The notes under the pieces were generated by a model that saw nothing but the letters and a program-made list of their open reading frames with translations, was not told where the DNA came from and did no database searches. From Agapetus fuscipes (Eukaryota > Arthropoda > Insecta > Trichoptera > Glossosomatidae), in contig OX637342.1 of the NCBI GenBank assembly GCA_951799405.1, positions 18,895,298 to 18,959,297 of the forward strand: a stretch of DNA of 64,000 bases, given 5' to 3'. The translations under genes were made by a program, and so were the position numbers. Shown piece after piece: positions 39,601 to 46,500 of the stretch (position 1 is the stretch's first letter; each line of letters starts with the position of its first letter).

Positions 39601-41391
39601 GGTATGATTCACACAAAAACAGTGCTTACCATATAAATCATCCTTACATTAACTGTAAACAAGGGGATCGCTTACTGAGAGTGTCGTCGTGCAGGATGAC
39701 CGCCGCCTTCCAGTCGAAGGCGCCGCCCGTCCTCATGTCCAGGGCCAGCTGGGGCAGCTCCTCCCCGGGCGCGGGCTGCGGCACGGAGAACGCGCCCCCG
39801 TAGGGCAGGCGGGGGCAGTCCATGCCCGTCACTGCTAGCAGCGCCACGCGCTCCAGGCGGGTCAGCGCGTGCAGGCGCCACGTGTCTGCGCACGACGCCA
39901 CGCTCAGCACGCAGGTCACGTCTGCCGACATTATGTATCGTTGCGAACTTGGAGTACCCACGTGCGACTGTACATGCACACATAGAACAGTCTGGCACTA
40001 GTGTAATCCATGGTAGTGTTATTGCATAATCTAATCTGATCTAATCTAAGTTGCAAAGATAGATTCACATTATATGCATTTTCACAAGCAGACACGTATA
40101 AGTTCGCGCTTGTGAACCAGTGAACCATTTTTTACAGTGTGGGTGGTCAGTCTGATACCAACCTTTACCTATCTAAGTCAAGAAACTTGAAATAAAATAT
40201 GAGGTGGAATAATTACGTTTATGGGACAGACACAATAATAAGTATCAGATATTGTTATAACCTCGACAACACTAAAGTTTTGTATTGTAACCTTAGGTCC
40301 GGTATATTGAAGTGTAGTAATATTTTAGTTAACTATTAGGTACTACTTGAAATTTTATTAAAAAACCGAAAATTACCGAAGTATGAACCGAACCCGACCC
40401 CAAATCTTAGAAATAATTAAAATGCCATTCAAAAGCTTTAAAACAAACAACTATTCATAAAAATCATATGCCTAACCTTCATTAAGCTAGAAAACGGCAC
40501 AAAAAATGTTCAGTTTGCAACAATTTTGATGCATCAAAAAAGAACAGCTGCTGTCAGTGAAGCGACGCCTTCTTGAAAATTGTAAGTTAAAGTTACTAAA
40601 TATTTACTGCCGAAATTCGGTGAGTGAAATATTATGATGATTTAACTAAAATTGCATTTTAGTTAACTTTACGATACTTCAAAATACCGGGCCCTATAGT
40701 GACGAAATAATGAGTTCTATAATTGGTGTTTCATGTCGTTTGGAACTAAATCAATTTTTTTATCACGCCTTTAACCGCCGGAACTAAATCAAGCCTTTCC
40801 ATAGAATTATAACTCCATGATGAAAGCGGCATCCTCAACAGACCCAACTACAGGATCAGTATAGGTGCCTACCGCTTTTCAGTGAGATGCTGGACCAGGA
40901 ATAGTAATGCACGTTGATTCCTCCATTCTTGAGCTGCTCCCTGGTCAGCTCCTTCATGTACTCCTTGATGGCCTCCAAGGTTGGTGTGTACTCATCAGCC
41001 AGATACTCCCTATCCAAGACAATGGCTGAAAACAACAACAAAATTAATAAATAACGGAATGATTTACATTTTTTAAATTACCCATGCTTAGCATTTGTAG
41101 AACTCTTTTTCAGAACTGCGACTAACCAAATCGTTGATTATCATCCGCATTCATTTTGAAAAAAAATCCTAAAACGAAAATATAGGTAAGTGCCTACCTA
41201 AGGTACCTACTTCAATTCGCGAAATAATTATTAAAATATATTTTAATATCATAACTTGTAAAAGCTGGCATATTTTACGTACCCAAAGTAATGTTAGCAG
41301 ATATCAAAGATGGGAAATCTTCTGCCCCAAAAATAAGCAAACATTCCTTCAGAAGAAACAAGAGGACACCAAAAACTTTCACCCCCACCAT
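18488..41391 (-). CDS. Ir93a: Ionotropic receptor 93a (IR93a) gene, 17 coding exons, last exon unresolved
   Basis: Co-receptor of the variant ionotropic glutamate receptor family; in insects IR93a works with IR25a and tuning IRs in hygro- and thermosensory dendrites. Exons 5' to 3' on the minus strand: 41391-41283, 41025-40873, 39921-39676, 38506-38339, 37123-36906, 35256-35089, 34635-34583, 29001-28932, 28540-28436, 28345-28239, 27773-27707, 26919-26695, 25063-24901, 22552-22332, 21041-20861, 19416-19338, 18645-18488. All junctions are GT-AG and all phases agree, giving 830 codons. The order is signal peptide (about 1-23), amino-terminal domain (30-370), a CNNC..W linker, S1 with HNPPW (about 430), M1 (about 555-585), pore loop (600-620), M3 (630-660), S2 (665-815) and the start of M4 (GCFFVLLLG). 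The family choice rests on recalled IR93a features such as DEEWEAIRP and PHVSHGFR. The end of M4 and the tail are missing. Confidence 0.93.
18898..19085 (+). mobile_element. SINE-C 3' part
   Basis: Starts at TCAGCCTTCACAAGAAATG; no tRNA head. Confidence 0.75.
19338..19416 (-). CDS. Ir93a: IR93a exon 16: S2
   Basis: 79 bp encoding [19 protein letters not shown], the usual S2 segment where glutamate receptors have the 'fa..k.spl' motif. Phase 1 in, phase 2 out. Confidence 0.9.
19480..19825. repeat. Perfect inverted repeat, 105-bp arms
   Basis: Arms 19480-19584 and 19721-19825 show no mismatch; the 136-base spacer contains G-rich runs. The inner end of each arm has CTGAAGATGGGAGG...CTCCCGAAACCGG. 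In IR93a intron 15. Confidence 0.92.
19853..20110 (+). repeat. Rep-A copy, full length
   Basis: Tail (TATAGAT)n. In IR93a intron 15. Confidence 0.85.
20465..20852 (+). mobile_element. LINE-B fragment
   Basis: Encodes [39 protein letters not shown] and [17 protein letters not shown]. It ends within about ten bases of the IR93a exon 15 donor. Confidence 0.78.
20861..21041 (-). CDS. Ir93a: IR93a exon 15: S2
   Basis: Encodes [15 protein letters not shown], then [17 protein letters not shown] and TDRCDFAL. The donor gtaagt is only about ten bases from the end of a LINE fragment. A tandem duplication of about 124 bp lies just upstream in intron 14. Confidence 0.93.
21048..21295. repeat. Tandem duplication, about 124-bp unit
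   Basis: The ACAAAGCGCTCATA...GCGTCAATCATC unit occurs twice in a row, starting at IR93a exon 15. Confidence 0.85.
21385..21545 (+). mobile_element. SINE-C-related fragment
   Basis: Diverged head (CAATTCAGTTGGTAGACTAC) and TTTCACAAGAAATGAGAGC. Confidence 0.5.
21606..21872 (-). repeat. Rep-A copy, full length
   Basis: Tail ATCTAATCTAAT at the left, AAGTCAAGGAAC at the right. Confidence 0.85.
21925..22180 (-). mobile_element. Remnant of another non-LTR retrotransposon end
   Basis: Reads [20 protein letters not shown] and [15 protein letters not shown], the kind of tail found after some insect LINE reverse transcriptases. A second copy is at 50630-50800. Confidence 0.5.
22332..22552 (-). CDS. 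Ir93a: IR93a exon 14: pore loop and M3
   Basis: Encodes [19 protein letters not shown], then the M3 helix ([16 protein letters not shown]) and the start of S2 (FLEDCFK). The exon is GC-rich. Phase 1 in, phase 0 out. Confidence 0.96.
22595..23168 (-). mobile_element. LINE-B fragment
   Basis: Encodes [39 protein letters not shown] and [19 protein letters not shown]. It lies in IR93a intron 13, just upstream of exon 14. Confidence 0.78.
23169..23773 (+). mobile_element. TIR element, AATAGGGTATTT ends
   Basis: Begins CAATAGGGTATTTGCA and ends AAATACCCTATT. The interior includes GCTGTGACGTCA. A relative is at 48335-48743. In IR93a intron 13. Confidence 0.65.
23774..24872. other. IR93a intron 13 interior
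   Basis: AT-rich sequence with no repeat or exon that I can place. Confidence 0.5.
24873..24899 (+). repeat. (GTTT)n microsatellite at a splice donor
   Basis: About six units directly abutting the IR93a exon 13 donor. Confidence 0.85.
24901..25063 (-). CDS. Ir93a: IR93a exon 13: M1 and start of pore loop
   Basis: Encodes [19 protein letters not shown] (M1) and [12 protein letters not shown] (pore helix). The donor runs straight into a (CAAA)n microsatellite; a duplicated segment lies just upstream of the acceptor. Confidence 0.95.
25072..25712. repeat. 185-bp duplication flanking Rep-A
   Basis: 25072-25257 and 25528-25712 are near copies (TTGGGTAAGGTACAAAAAAT ... ACTGCAGCTCAATTA). Both contain a LINE remnant with [16 protein letters not shown] coding. 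Confidence 0.85.
25260..25527 (-). repeat. Rep-A copy between duplicated segments
   Basis: Full length. About 185 bp of non-Rep-A sequence is repeated on both of its sides. Confidence 0.85.
25722..26012 (-). mobile_element. SINE-B copy
   Basis: Full copy with the GTCCATAGTCTAGTGGTAAC head at about 26010. Confidence 0.8.
26013..26140 (-). repeat. Rep-A copy, truncated by a MITE
   Basis: Ends at TTTTTGACAGTG where the MITE begins. Confidence 0.7.
26141..26351 (+). mobile_element. Second copy of the CAGGGGCGTGCAT MITE
   Basis: Same ends as 46477-46692, but the terminal G is lost and no target duplication is visible. It is inserted in a truncated Rep-A copy in IR93a intron 12. Confidence 0.75.
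26379..26652 (+). repeat. Rep-A copy, full length
   Basis: Tail (AGATT)n stops about 45 bp before IR93a exon 12 in coordinate order. Confidence 0.85.
26695..26919 (-). CDS. Ir93a: IR93a exon 12: S1 end and start of M1
   Basis: Encodes [20 protein letters not shown], then [16 protein letters not shown] and the start of M1 ([10 protein letters not shown]). The region contains the usual S1 strand ahead of M1. Confidence 0.95.
27707..27773 (-). CDS. Ir93a: IR93a exon 11: S1
   Basis: Encodes [20 protein letters not shown]. Acceptor ttttctag, donor gtcagt; phase 2 in, phase 0 out. Confidence 0.88.
27839..28082 (+). mobile_element. hAT-like MITE
   Basis: 244 bp, ends CAAGGGCATACCCAGG and CCTAGTTACGCCCATG, flanked by ACCACGTG on both sides (27831-27838, 28083-28090). 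In the IR93a intron between exons 10 and 11. Confidence 0.85.
28239..28345 (-). CDS. Ir93a: IR93a exon 10: S1 ligand-binding segment
   Basis: Begins [13 protein letters not shown] and continues [18 protein letters not shown], the iGluR S1 signature. It leaves in phase 2 at gtaagt. Confidence 0.95.
28436..28540 (-). CDS. Ir93a: IR93a exon 9: approach to S1
   Basis: Encodes [20 protein letters not shown] then [14 protein letters not shown], the segment leading into the ligand-binding lobe. Phase 0 on both sides. Confidence 0.93.
28610..28885 (-). mobile_element. SINE-C copy
   Basis: Minus-strand copy lacking the tRNA box A; ends at the GAGAGCCCGGATTCAAATCC region. Between IR93a exons 8 and 9. 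Confidence 0.78.
28932..29001 (-). CDS. Ir93a: IR93a exon 8: linker exon
   Basis: 70 bp encoding SADTWGTSF to GIKFFD. It enters in phase 2 and leaves in phase 0 at gtaagt. It lies about 5.6 kb from exon 7, across an intron full of SINE copies. Confidence 0.83.
29165..29196 (+). ncRNA. Hammerhead-like hairpin motif, degenerate
   Basis: AGATGCTTTC-TGCTCGT-GAAAGC-GAAACGTC. The 5' CTGA box is lost. In IR93a intron 7. Confidence 0.3.
29197..30117. other. IR93a intron 7 part
   Basis: Homopolymer-rich (A and T runs). Nothing coding seen. Confidence 0.5.
30118..30355 (-). repeat. Rep-A copy interrupted by 5S-SINE-B
   Basis: Resumes at 30778-30794 (CTATAAGTCAAGGAAT). Confidence 0.82.
30356..30660 (-). 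mobile_element. SINE-B copy attached to a 5S head
   Basis: SINE-B with an (ATT)n tail at 30356-30368. The whole 5S-SINE-B unit interrupts a Rep-A copy (30120-30355 and 30778-30794). Confidence 0.85.
30661..30777 (-). repeat. 5S rRNA-derived head of a chimeric SINE, second copy
   Basis: Reverse complement of the same 5S-like sequence as 41947-42064, again directly upstream of SINE-B in its orientation. Confidence 0.9.
30963..31252 (+). mobile_element. SINE-B copy
   Basis: Plus-strand copy from GACCGGTCCGTAG to AATAAATCAGCCTA. Confidence 0.82.
31372..31862 (-). mobile_element. SINE-C copy split by Rep-A
   Basis: SINE-C pieces 31372-31611 and 31853-31862 flank a Rep-A insertion. The head then continues into SINE-B. 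Confidence 0.75.
31612..31852 (+). repeat. Rep-A copy inside SINE-C
   Basis: Full length apart from an internal 13-bp loss near 31680. Confidence 0.85.
31863..32097 (-). mobile_element. SINE-B copy joined to SINE-C
   Basis: Truncated at GAGCTTGGTCG, where it meets the head of a SINE-C copy through TTTTTAC. Confidence 0.75.
32335..32587 (-). repeat. Rep-A copy
   Basis: Full length, right end CCTATAAGTTAAGGAAT. Confidence 0.82.
32640..32722 (-). mobile_element. SINE-B head fragment
   Basis: Only the tRNA-like head remains. A second B-box-like piece follows at 32752-32790. Confidence 0.6.
33085..33412 (+). mobile_element. SINE-C copy, full length
   Basis: Head GGTCGATAGCTCAGTTGG (box A) and GGGTTCGAATCCCACC (box B); body ends TGTAGCTTAGTTGCG. 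Confidence 0.88.
33519..33731 (+). mobile_element. SINE-D copy
   Basis: Plus strand TCGGTGTTATAGCCGGGTGG, GGTTCGAATCCCACGCCG, AACTGGCCAGGTAAAATAGG and a poly(A) tail. Confidence 0.75.
33822..33925 (+). mobile_element. Short LINE-A 3' remnant
   Basis: Matches the [15 protein letters not shown] end of LINE-A, then stops. Confidence 0.55.
33979..34303 (+). mobile_element. SINE-C copy, full length
   Basis: Same structure as 33085-33412 with box A GATAGCTCAGGTGGTAGAG. Confidence 0.88.
34583..34635 (-). CDS. Ir93a: IR93a exon 7: 53-bp cysteine-pair microexon
   Basis: Encodes [14 protein letters not shown], the paired-cysteine linker before the ligand-binding domain. A downstream AG would open another frame (RLQQLQHL), but only this acceptor (ttttttgtag) gives the phase 2 exit that exon 8 needs. 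Confidence 0.8.
35089..35256 (-). CDS. Ir93a: IR93a exon 6: amino-terminal domain end
   Basis: Encodes [18 protein letters not shown] and [19 protein letters not shown], a segment I recall as characteristic of IR93a. Phase 0 on both sides. Confidence 0.92.
35384..35633 (-). repeat. Rep-A copy
   Basis: Inside the 35294-36004 inverted-repeat element. Confidence 0.85.
35780..35940 (-). mobile_element. LINE-type 3' fragment
   Basis: Minus-strand remnant of the [20 protein letters not shown] type, close to the 44.8-kb copy. It sits inside the 35294-36004 inverted-repeat element. Confidence 0.65.
36208..36354. mobile_element. MITE with CTTTTCACAC ends
   Basis: Inverse ends CCTCTTTTCACACGG and GTGTGAAAAGGAC around paired GATCCGG motifs. 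A similar, more decayed copy is at 60325-60450. Confidence 0.6.
36407..36662 (-). repeat. Rep-A copy
   Basis: Very similar to the 35.4-kb copy. Confidence 0.85.
36906..37123 (-). CDS. Ir93a: IR93a exon 5: amino-terminal domain
   Basis: Encodes [16 protein letters not shown] and [16 protein letters not shown]. It enters in phase 1 after tttttag and leaves in phase 0 before gtattc. Confidence 0.93.
37124..37679. other. IR93a intron 4 part
   Basis: No exon seen; the solo LTR follows. Confidence 0.5.
37680..38068 (+). mobile_element. Solo LTR
   Basis: 389 bp beginning TGTTATG and ending CGTAACA, flanked by ATAT on both sides (37676-37679, 38069-38072). A TATA box (gtataaaaaggg, about 37855) and AATAAA-type signals near 37980-38010 fit an LTR. 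Lies in IR93a intron 4 (between exons 4 and 5). Confidence 0.7.
38075..38312 (+). mobile_element. LINE-B remnant
   Basis: Degenerate [18 protein letters not shown] sequence with stops, ending ggctggatacagtaac. Ends about 27 bp from the IR93a exon 4 donor. Confidence 0.55.
38339..38506 (-). CDS. Ir93a: IR93a exon 4: amino-terminal domain
   Basis: Encodes [17 protein letters not shown] followed by a basic stretch ending in LKRTG. The acceptor is ttgtttcag and the donor gtaaag, phase 1 on both sides. Confidence 0.9.
38507..39449. other. IR93a intron 3, unassigned GC-richer block
   Basis: 38560-39120 is less AT-rich and has several overlapping frames on both strands without a domain. The GGTTTATTAAC segment near 38710 and TATA-like sequence look retroelement-like, but no ends or target duplication were found. 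Confidence 0.35.
39450..39647 (+). mobile_element. SINE-B 3' part
   Basis: Body and tail only, ending just before IR93a exon 3. Confidence 0.7.
39676..39921 (-). CDS. Ir93a: IR93a exon 3: amino-terminal domain
   Basis: Encodes [17 protein letters not shown], then [10 protein letters not shown] and ILHDDTL. Phase 1 on both sides. The exon is strikingly GC-rich compared with its AT-rich surroundings, so long antisense reading frames appear on the other strand; these are not genes. Confidence 0.93.
40026..40192 (-). repeat. Rep-A copy with internal deletion
   Basis: Joins the GTTCGCGCTTGTG segment directly to GAACCATTTTTTACAGTG. Confidence 0.75.
40296..40694 (+). mobile_element. TIR element of the GGCCCGGTATTTTGAA family
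   Basis: Ends GGTCCGGTATATTGAAGT and (inverted) GGGCCCGGTATTTTGAAGTA, with TTAGTTAAC near both ends. TA-rich flanks. In IR93a intron 2. Confidence 0.7.
40873..41025 (-). CDS. Ir93a: IR93a exon 2: start of the amino-terminal domain
   Basis: Encodes IVLDREYL, then [13 protein letters not shown]. It is flanked by ttttcag and gtaggc, phase 1 on both sides. Confidence 0.93.
41283..41391 (-). CDS. Ir93a: IR93a exon 1: start and signal peptide
   Basis: ATG at 41391. The first 23 residues are hydrophobic ([16 protein letters not shown]) and look like a signal peptide, followed by a short linker ending in NITL. The donor is gtacgt, phase 1. The joined codon becomes Ala, which matches the start of exon 2. 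Confidence 0.85.
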
Positions 41392-41680
41392 GGTTCAGAA
41401 ACGACTGATTTATTTCACTCTGATATATTTTTCTGATACATACAACATTATTTTTTCATATCCAGAAAAAGTAGAAGATTTTGTTTTCTTTCCATTAATA
41501 AAATCATATATTTAACAGATAACACGTGCATTTTCATCGCAATATACTTCGTACTTATACTTTAGTATCTTTATTTTCCAATCCCCTGTTATGTGAGAAA
41601 GGTGGTTGCGTGTTCCCTATACGATTTTAACCTATTACGTCCCCCCAGTGCTTGTTTGGCTTATATGCAATTTAATTCCG

Positions 41681-41885
41681 GTCCGTAATCTAGTAGTTAA
41701 CATTTCTGACTCGTAAATGGAAGGTTGTGGGTTGTGGGTACCTACCTACGATTTATATTTTCAAACTTGCTCTTAGCTGGGTTTAAAAATTCATACACCT
41801 TCACCAAAGACCGGTCATCAAAAGCCAAAAGGTCCATCCAGCCTTACAGCAACCGGGTCTTGCTTGAGAATTGGCGCTTCCCATC
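41681..41885 (+). mobile_element. SINE-B copy, 3' truncated
   Basis: Starts CCGGTCCGTAATCTAGTAG; ends at GAATTGGCGCTTCCC. Confidence 0.72.
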
Positions 41886-41946
41886 ATCTTGAGATGCGAA
41901 TAGGAGGGGACATCTATATCAAGTCAACAATAATAATCAATCTATA

Positions 41947-42064
41947 GTCAACGACGTTAGCCATGTTGAAAGCACCGGTTCCCATAGATCACCGAAGTTA
42001 AGCAACATTGGGCGCGGACAGTACTTGGATGGGTGACCGCTCAGGTACACCGCGTGTCGTTGGC
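41947..42064 (+). repeat. 5S rRNA-derived head of a chimeric SINE
   Basis: Near full-length 5S sequence: CACCGGTTCCCATAGATCAC, CGAAGTTAAGCAACATTGGG, TACTTGGATGGGTGACCGC, ACCGCGTGTCGTTGGC. It passes straight into SINE-B at about 42071. No terminator or independent gene structure; the SINE fusion marks it as part of a mobile element. Confidence 0.9.
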
Positions 42065-42070
42065 ATCTTG

Positions 42071-42380
42071 GACCGGTCCGTAGTCCGTAGTGGCAACACT
42101 TCGGACTCGTAAATGGAAGGTTGTGGATTCGGATCCCGGCGGAGCACAAAAATATACCATTTATATTTCGAATGTGCTCTTCGCTGAGTTGAAAAATTCA
42201 TAAACCTTTACCAAAGACCGGTCACTGAAAGGTACATCCAACCTTACAACAACTGGGTCTTGCTTGAGAATTGGCGCTTTCTACAGCGACGACCAAGCTC
42301 GCAGAGGGCTCTTGAGGTGTGATACACACAAAAACAGCGCTCACCAAATAAATCATCCTAATATTAAAAAAAAAAAAAAA
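42071..42380 (+). mobile_element. SINE-B copy attached to a 5S head
   Basis: tRNA-like start (GGTCCGTAGT...GGCAACACTTCGG; B box GGATTCGGATCCC) and a tail ending TCATCCTAATATT plus poly(A). Confidence 0.85.
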
Positions 42381-42934
42381 TTATATGAGCCGCCTCACAT
42401 CCGTGAAGTATGAAGTTCTTGGGCGATCTCTTGTTCGTCTTCCCAAGATTTTGGATTCAAAGATGTTCTTATAAGAAAGGTGATATTATGTCTGATCGAG
42501 TGCCCTATTTGCTTTCCTCTTCAAAATGTTACTTATAAGCTCTCTTCTCTTTTCTGCGTCCCGCAACACCTCTTCGTTGGACTTTTTTTCGACCCATGAT
42601 TTTTCTCCAAATCCACATATCGTCATCATCATCACCACACAAATATTTCTCATGTGAAATTAATTCTGATGGACATTAGAAAAACAAGCACTAAGGGGAC
42701 GATTTAGAGTTTAGACTATTAGTTATTCTCCTCACCATTAAGTTACAGAATACTTAATAATCTTGGATATACAGCCTGCTTTAAAAGGTCAATAAGAACT
42801 ACTGACCGTATTAAACAAATCCAAAACATAGAATGAGAGATAAATAATTAGTAACCTAATTACATGTCATTGACTCAACGGATAACACCTTTTTATTTTA
42901 TCATGTGAGGTGTACGACCTTAAAAACCTAAGTT

Positions 42935-43176
42935 CTCAAACGAGGCTGACCACCCGTGCTGTAAAAATCGGTTCACTTTTGCCAATGCCACCCCGGTTCA
43001 GGGAACGGCGGCAGGAGTTGCAAGGTTTATGTCCATGTGAGGTTTTCTTTATTTGTATGCACACATGCAGAATGTGTAGGCGCGAACCTACATGTGCCTG
43101 TCTGTAGGCATGCATTTCATATGAGCCTTAAATGCTTACATATCCTTGCAGCTTAGATTATAGATAGATAGATTTA
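42935..43176 (+). repeat. Rep-A copy, diverged subtype
   Basis: CACCCGTGCTGTAAAAATCGG type, also seen at 52745-52945. Upstream of thoc7. Confidence 0.75.
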
Positions 43177-43562
43177 TTAATTTGACCTGCCTACAATTGG
43201 CATTTTGTTCATGGAATCGGAACTATTTTGATTTTGGAACATTTTTCTTGGCGAGCAAATGCCATTCGTGTTAACTGGCGTCCAAAGCAACCTATAACAA
43301 AATATTTGTTTGCCTTATCCCTGGAAACGCGGCCGGATGATGACACAATTTGTCATGTGCGGACTGCGGACCTCATTTGCAGCCATTTTATATTTTAAAT
43401 GTTGGCGGTATTCAGCCATTTCATTTATAGGGAATAATACGATATTTTATTGCAACATTAAAAAACCATAAACAACCAAAAATTCAAACGTCAAAATTTC
43501 TAGGTTAACTTTGAAGCTTGTAAACAAATTTTATTGAACCGAAATTTATTTTAAGGGTTTAC

Positions 43563-43575
43563 ATGATGACTGAAG
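43563..43575 (+). CDS. thoc7: thoc7 exon 1
   Basis: Two in-frame ATGs; the first is taken. It ends GAAG before gtagga, phase 1, matching exon 2. Confidence 0.85.
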
Positions 43576-46500
43576 GTAGGATAGCAATCATTTTCAATCG
43601 ATTTATTGCACATAGAAAAATTCGCTCTCGGAAGTATATAATTATGACTGAAATACATGTTGAATGATTATTTTCAAATTTTTTCAGAGGATGTTATTAG
43701 ACGGCGATTGTTGATCGATGGAGACGGTACCGGGGACGATCGGAGGCTGAATGTTCTGCTGAAAACCTTAATCAAATGGTGCAACACTGATGACTCCCCT
43801 GAAGAGAGGTATAATTCGAAGGCGGCAATGTAGTATTTTGTTTTACTATATATGATAACTACTTTACACTATATATACTTTCATACACAACGATTCAATG
43901 ATTTCTGTTTGAGGTAAGAACGAGTCCTATAAGGTCATAGAATATTTATTTTAAAAAATGTAAAAAGGAATGCCTGCCACAAATTTATTTCTTCCTCTTT
44001 GAAAAACAAGCACGGATCTAATTGCATCTCAAAACTTAAGCATTGCGGTTTTTCCCCTAATCAGTCTAGGGTTTAAATTAACAATGTGTAATGAATCACA
44101 TGTTTGTGTTTCTAGAGTAGAGGCCTATAATTTTGTTTGTTATTGGTTGCCAAGGACCCTAGTGACATAAACCTGTGATGTTTGAGAAAAGAAATTGAGA
44201 ATTTCTATTCTGGGTCCATTGTTAGGAATTTTAACCATATCCATTCCTTGACTGAGGTTGGTATGAGGCTGACCACCCATACTGTAAAAAATGGTTCACT
44301 CCCCTGTTTCAGGGAAGTTCGGCAAGAGTTGCAGGGCTTATGTTAATTTGAGATTAAGTTTTTTATATTGTAGGTCCACATGCGGCATGTGTGAGCTTGA
44401 AATTATGTGATTATGCAAGAGTTGCAGGGCTTATGTTCATTTGGAATGGGTTGTTATGTTGTAAGCAGGGCCGGCGCTAGGGTTGGGCGCGGTCGGGCGA
44501 CCGCCCAGGGCGCCAGGTGTGAAGGGGCGCCGCAGGCGCCCCTTTATATTTTTTAGTAATTTTGAAATTTTTGTGGCATTAAAACTCGAAAATATTTATT
44601 TTTCGGAAATAGTAAAAATTGAACCTGTAAAATAATTGTTTCATTCTTAGAAAGAGAAATGAAAACAATTATATATTTTTTTTATTTTGTTATTGCTAGG
44701 TATATTTCTTTTTACTTTTTACTTTACAAAGGTACATAATATTTATTTCGCGACCTTGTTTTTTATTTCGTTAAATGTTGTAATTATGAATGACTGAAAT
44801 TATTTTAAGGAAGATGATTTCAGAAATGGACTATCTAAGAAGTATGATTGGGAAAAAAACGAAGTGACAGGGTGAAGAATGATCTTGTAAGAGCAGAATG
44901 TGGTGTAAGAAAAAGTGTGAAATTGAAGATTAAAAGAAGTTTGCTAAGATGGTTCGGGCATATGGAGAGAATGAGTGATGAAAGACTGACGAAGAAAGTA
45001 TATTATGTTGCAAGAATAGATGGATGTCGTGGTAGAGGAAGACCGAGAAAAGTATAGATGGATCAAATTTTTGAAATAGCGAATGAATGGGATTTCCAGA
45101 GTCATAATAAGAGGAGGGCTTGTATGAAAAAGGTAATGACTCTGGATGAAATGAAAAAAGTATGCAACGACAGGAAGAAGTGGCGGCTAACCTGCAATGT
45201 TGATTTGTAATGTTGGTTTATTAATTTGTTACATTTTTTGGATAGGAAATTATTGACTTTTTTGTATAGATTTCTTTTTATGGTTTTGTTCTTTTTTTAT
45301 ACTTAAACGTTATTTATTATTTGTATTCCTTGACTTATAGGTTAGTATGAGACTGACCACTCATACTGTAAAAAATGGTTCACTTTTCCAATGTCACCCC
45401 TGTGTTAGGAAAGGTCGGAAAAAGTTGTAGCGCTTATGTTCATTTGAGGTTTGGATTTTATTTGTAAGAACACATTCAGCATTTGTACGCGCGAACTACA
45501 CGTGTTTGTTTGTGGGCATGCATCTGAGAGCTTTAAATGAATATATTATGGTAAATGGTAATTCATTTGAAAAGTTGTAAATAATTCAAGTTATAAAGGA
45601 AGTTAAAAAATACATTTTCGTCTCGGCGGATAAGAGTCAAATAACAATGACATTATGTGCCATTGTTAGCTGAGGTTTATCCGCAGTAGCAAAACATCGG
45701 AAATTATTTTTCGAAGGATGTTCCAAATTTGCATTTTCTGTTAAAATGGACTTTCACAAAGTTACTGCCGAAAATCTTCATAATTCACAGTTCCAGCTTA
45801 TAAGTTGAATGTCTTCTTCAAATATGCGGACCTCATTGTTATACTTGCAATATTGAATTCTGTTACATAAATGTTACATAAAATGGAAATTATTATGCCA
45901 GAATCTTAGGCCAGCCTGTGCAACTTTCTATCGTATAGTTAGAGTCTCCATCCTTCTCCCCTTTATTTTGATGGTGCTAGTGTCTGAAGCTTGATCGATT
46001 TGTTCACCACCTATATAGTTTCTTCAACATTTATTGGTATAACTAAAACATTTTTTAATTCTAGTATGAGGCCCATAAATTCAACATAACCGCCTGTGAA
46101 ACCATGCAGGTATATTCAATGGAGGGGCTATAAATGGGATTTAGTATCAATCGGCACGATGCAACGTCTTTGACACCATACATTTTAAATAGTGCTGTCT
46201 CGCTCACGACATATGAAATGTTTTTGTTATTTTCTATGTAAGCAACGTGTCTCTAACCCGTCTTCAATCTATGTACAAATTACCATGGAAACCCATGAAA
46301 TCACTATGGTAACGGTTTTTGTTACGAGTGTTGTTGAAAGTATGAAAATATCTGATAAATTCCCAATTCAAAAATGTTTCCACCACATTGCGTACGGGAT
46401 GATTTTCACAAGTATCTATTACCGCGAGCATAGAAGTTACATACTTGAAGAAACAAGTACCTATATACCTATTTGACAGGGGCGTGCATCCCATACAGGC

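Larger units (their letters stand above)
41392..43562. promoter_or_regulatory. Divergent interval between IR93a and thoc7
   Basis: Both genes start outward from here, so both promoters should lie in it. It also holds SINE-B, the 5S-SINE-B chimera and a Rep-A copy. No specific promoter motif was identified. Confidence 0.4.

Noticed and set aside
39644..39998. Overlapping long frames opposite and shifted to IR93a exon 3
   Set aside because: Shadows caused by GC-rich sequence; only the IR93a frame has homology and splice sites.
41947..42064. 5S rRNA gene
   Set aside because: Fused to a SINE at both loci, single copies, and no terminator T run at the 5S end.
46192..46494. Two opposite 76-94-codon frames in the hAT interior
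   Set aside because: No transposase or other domain; they run into the nested MITE.
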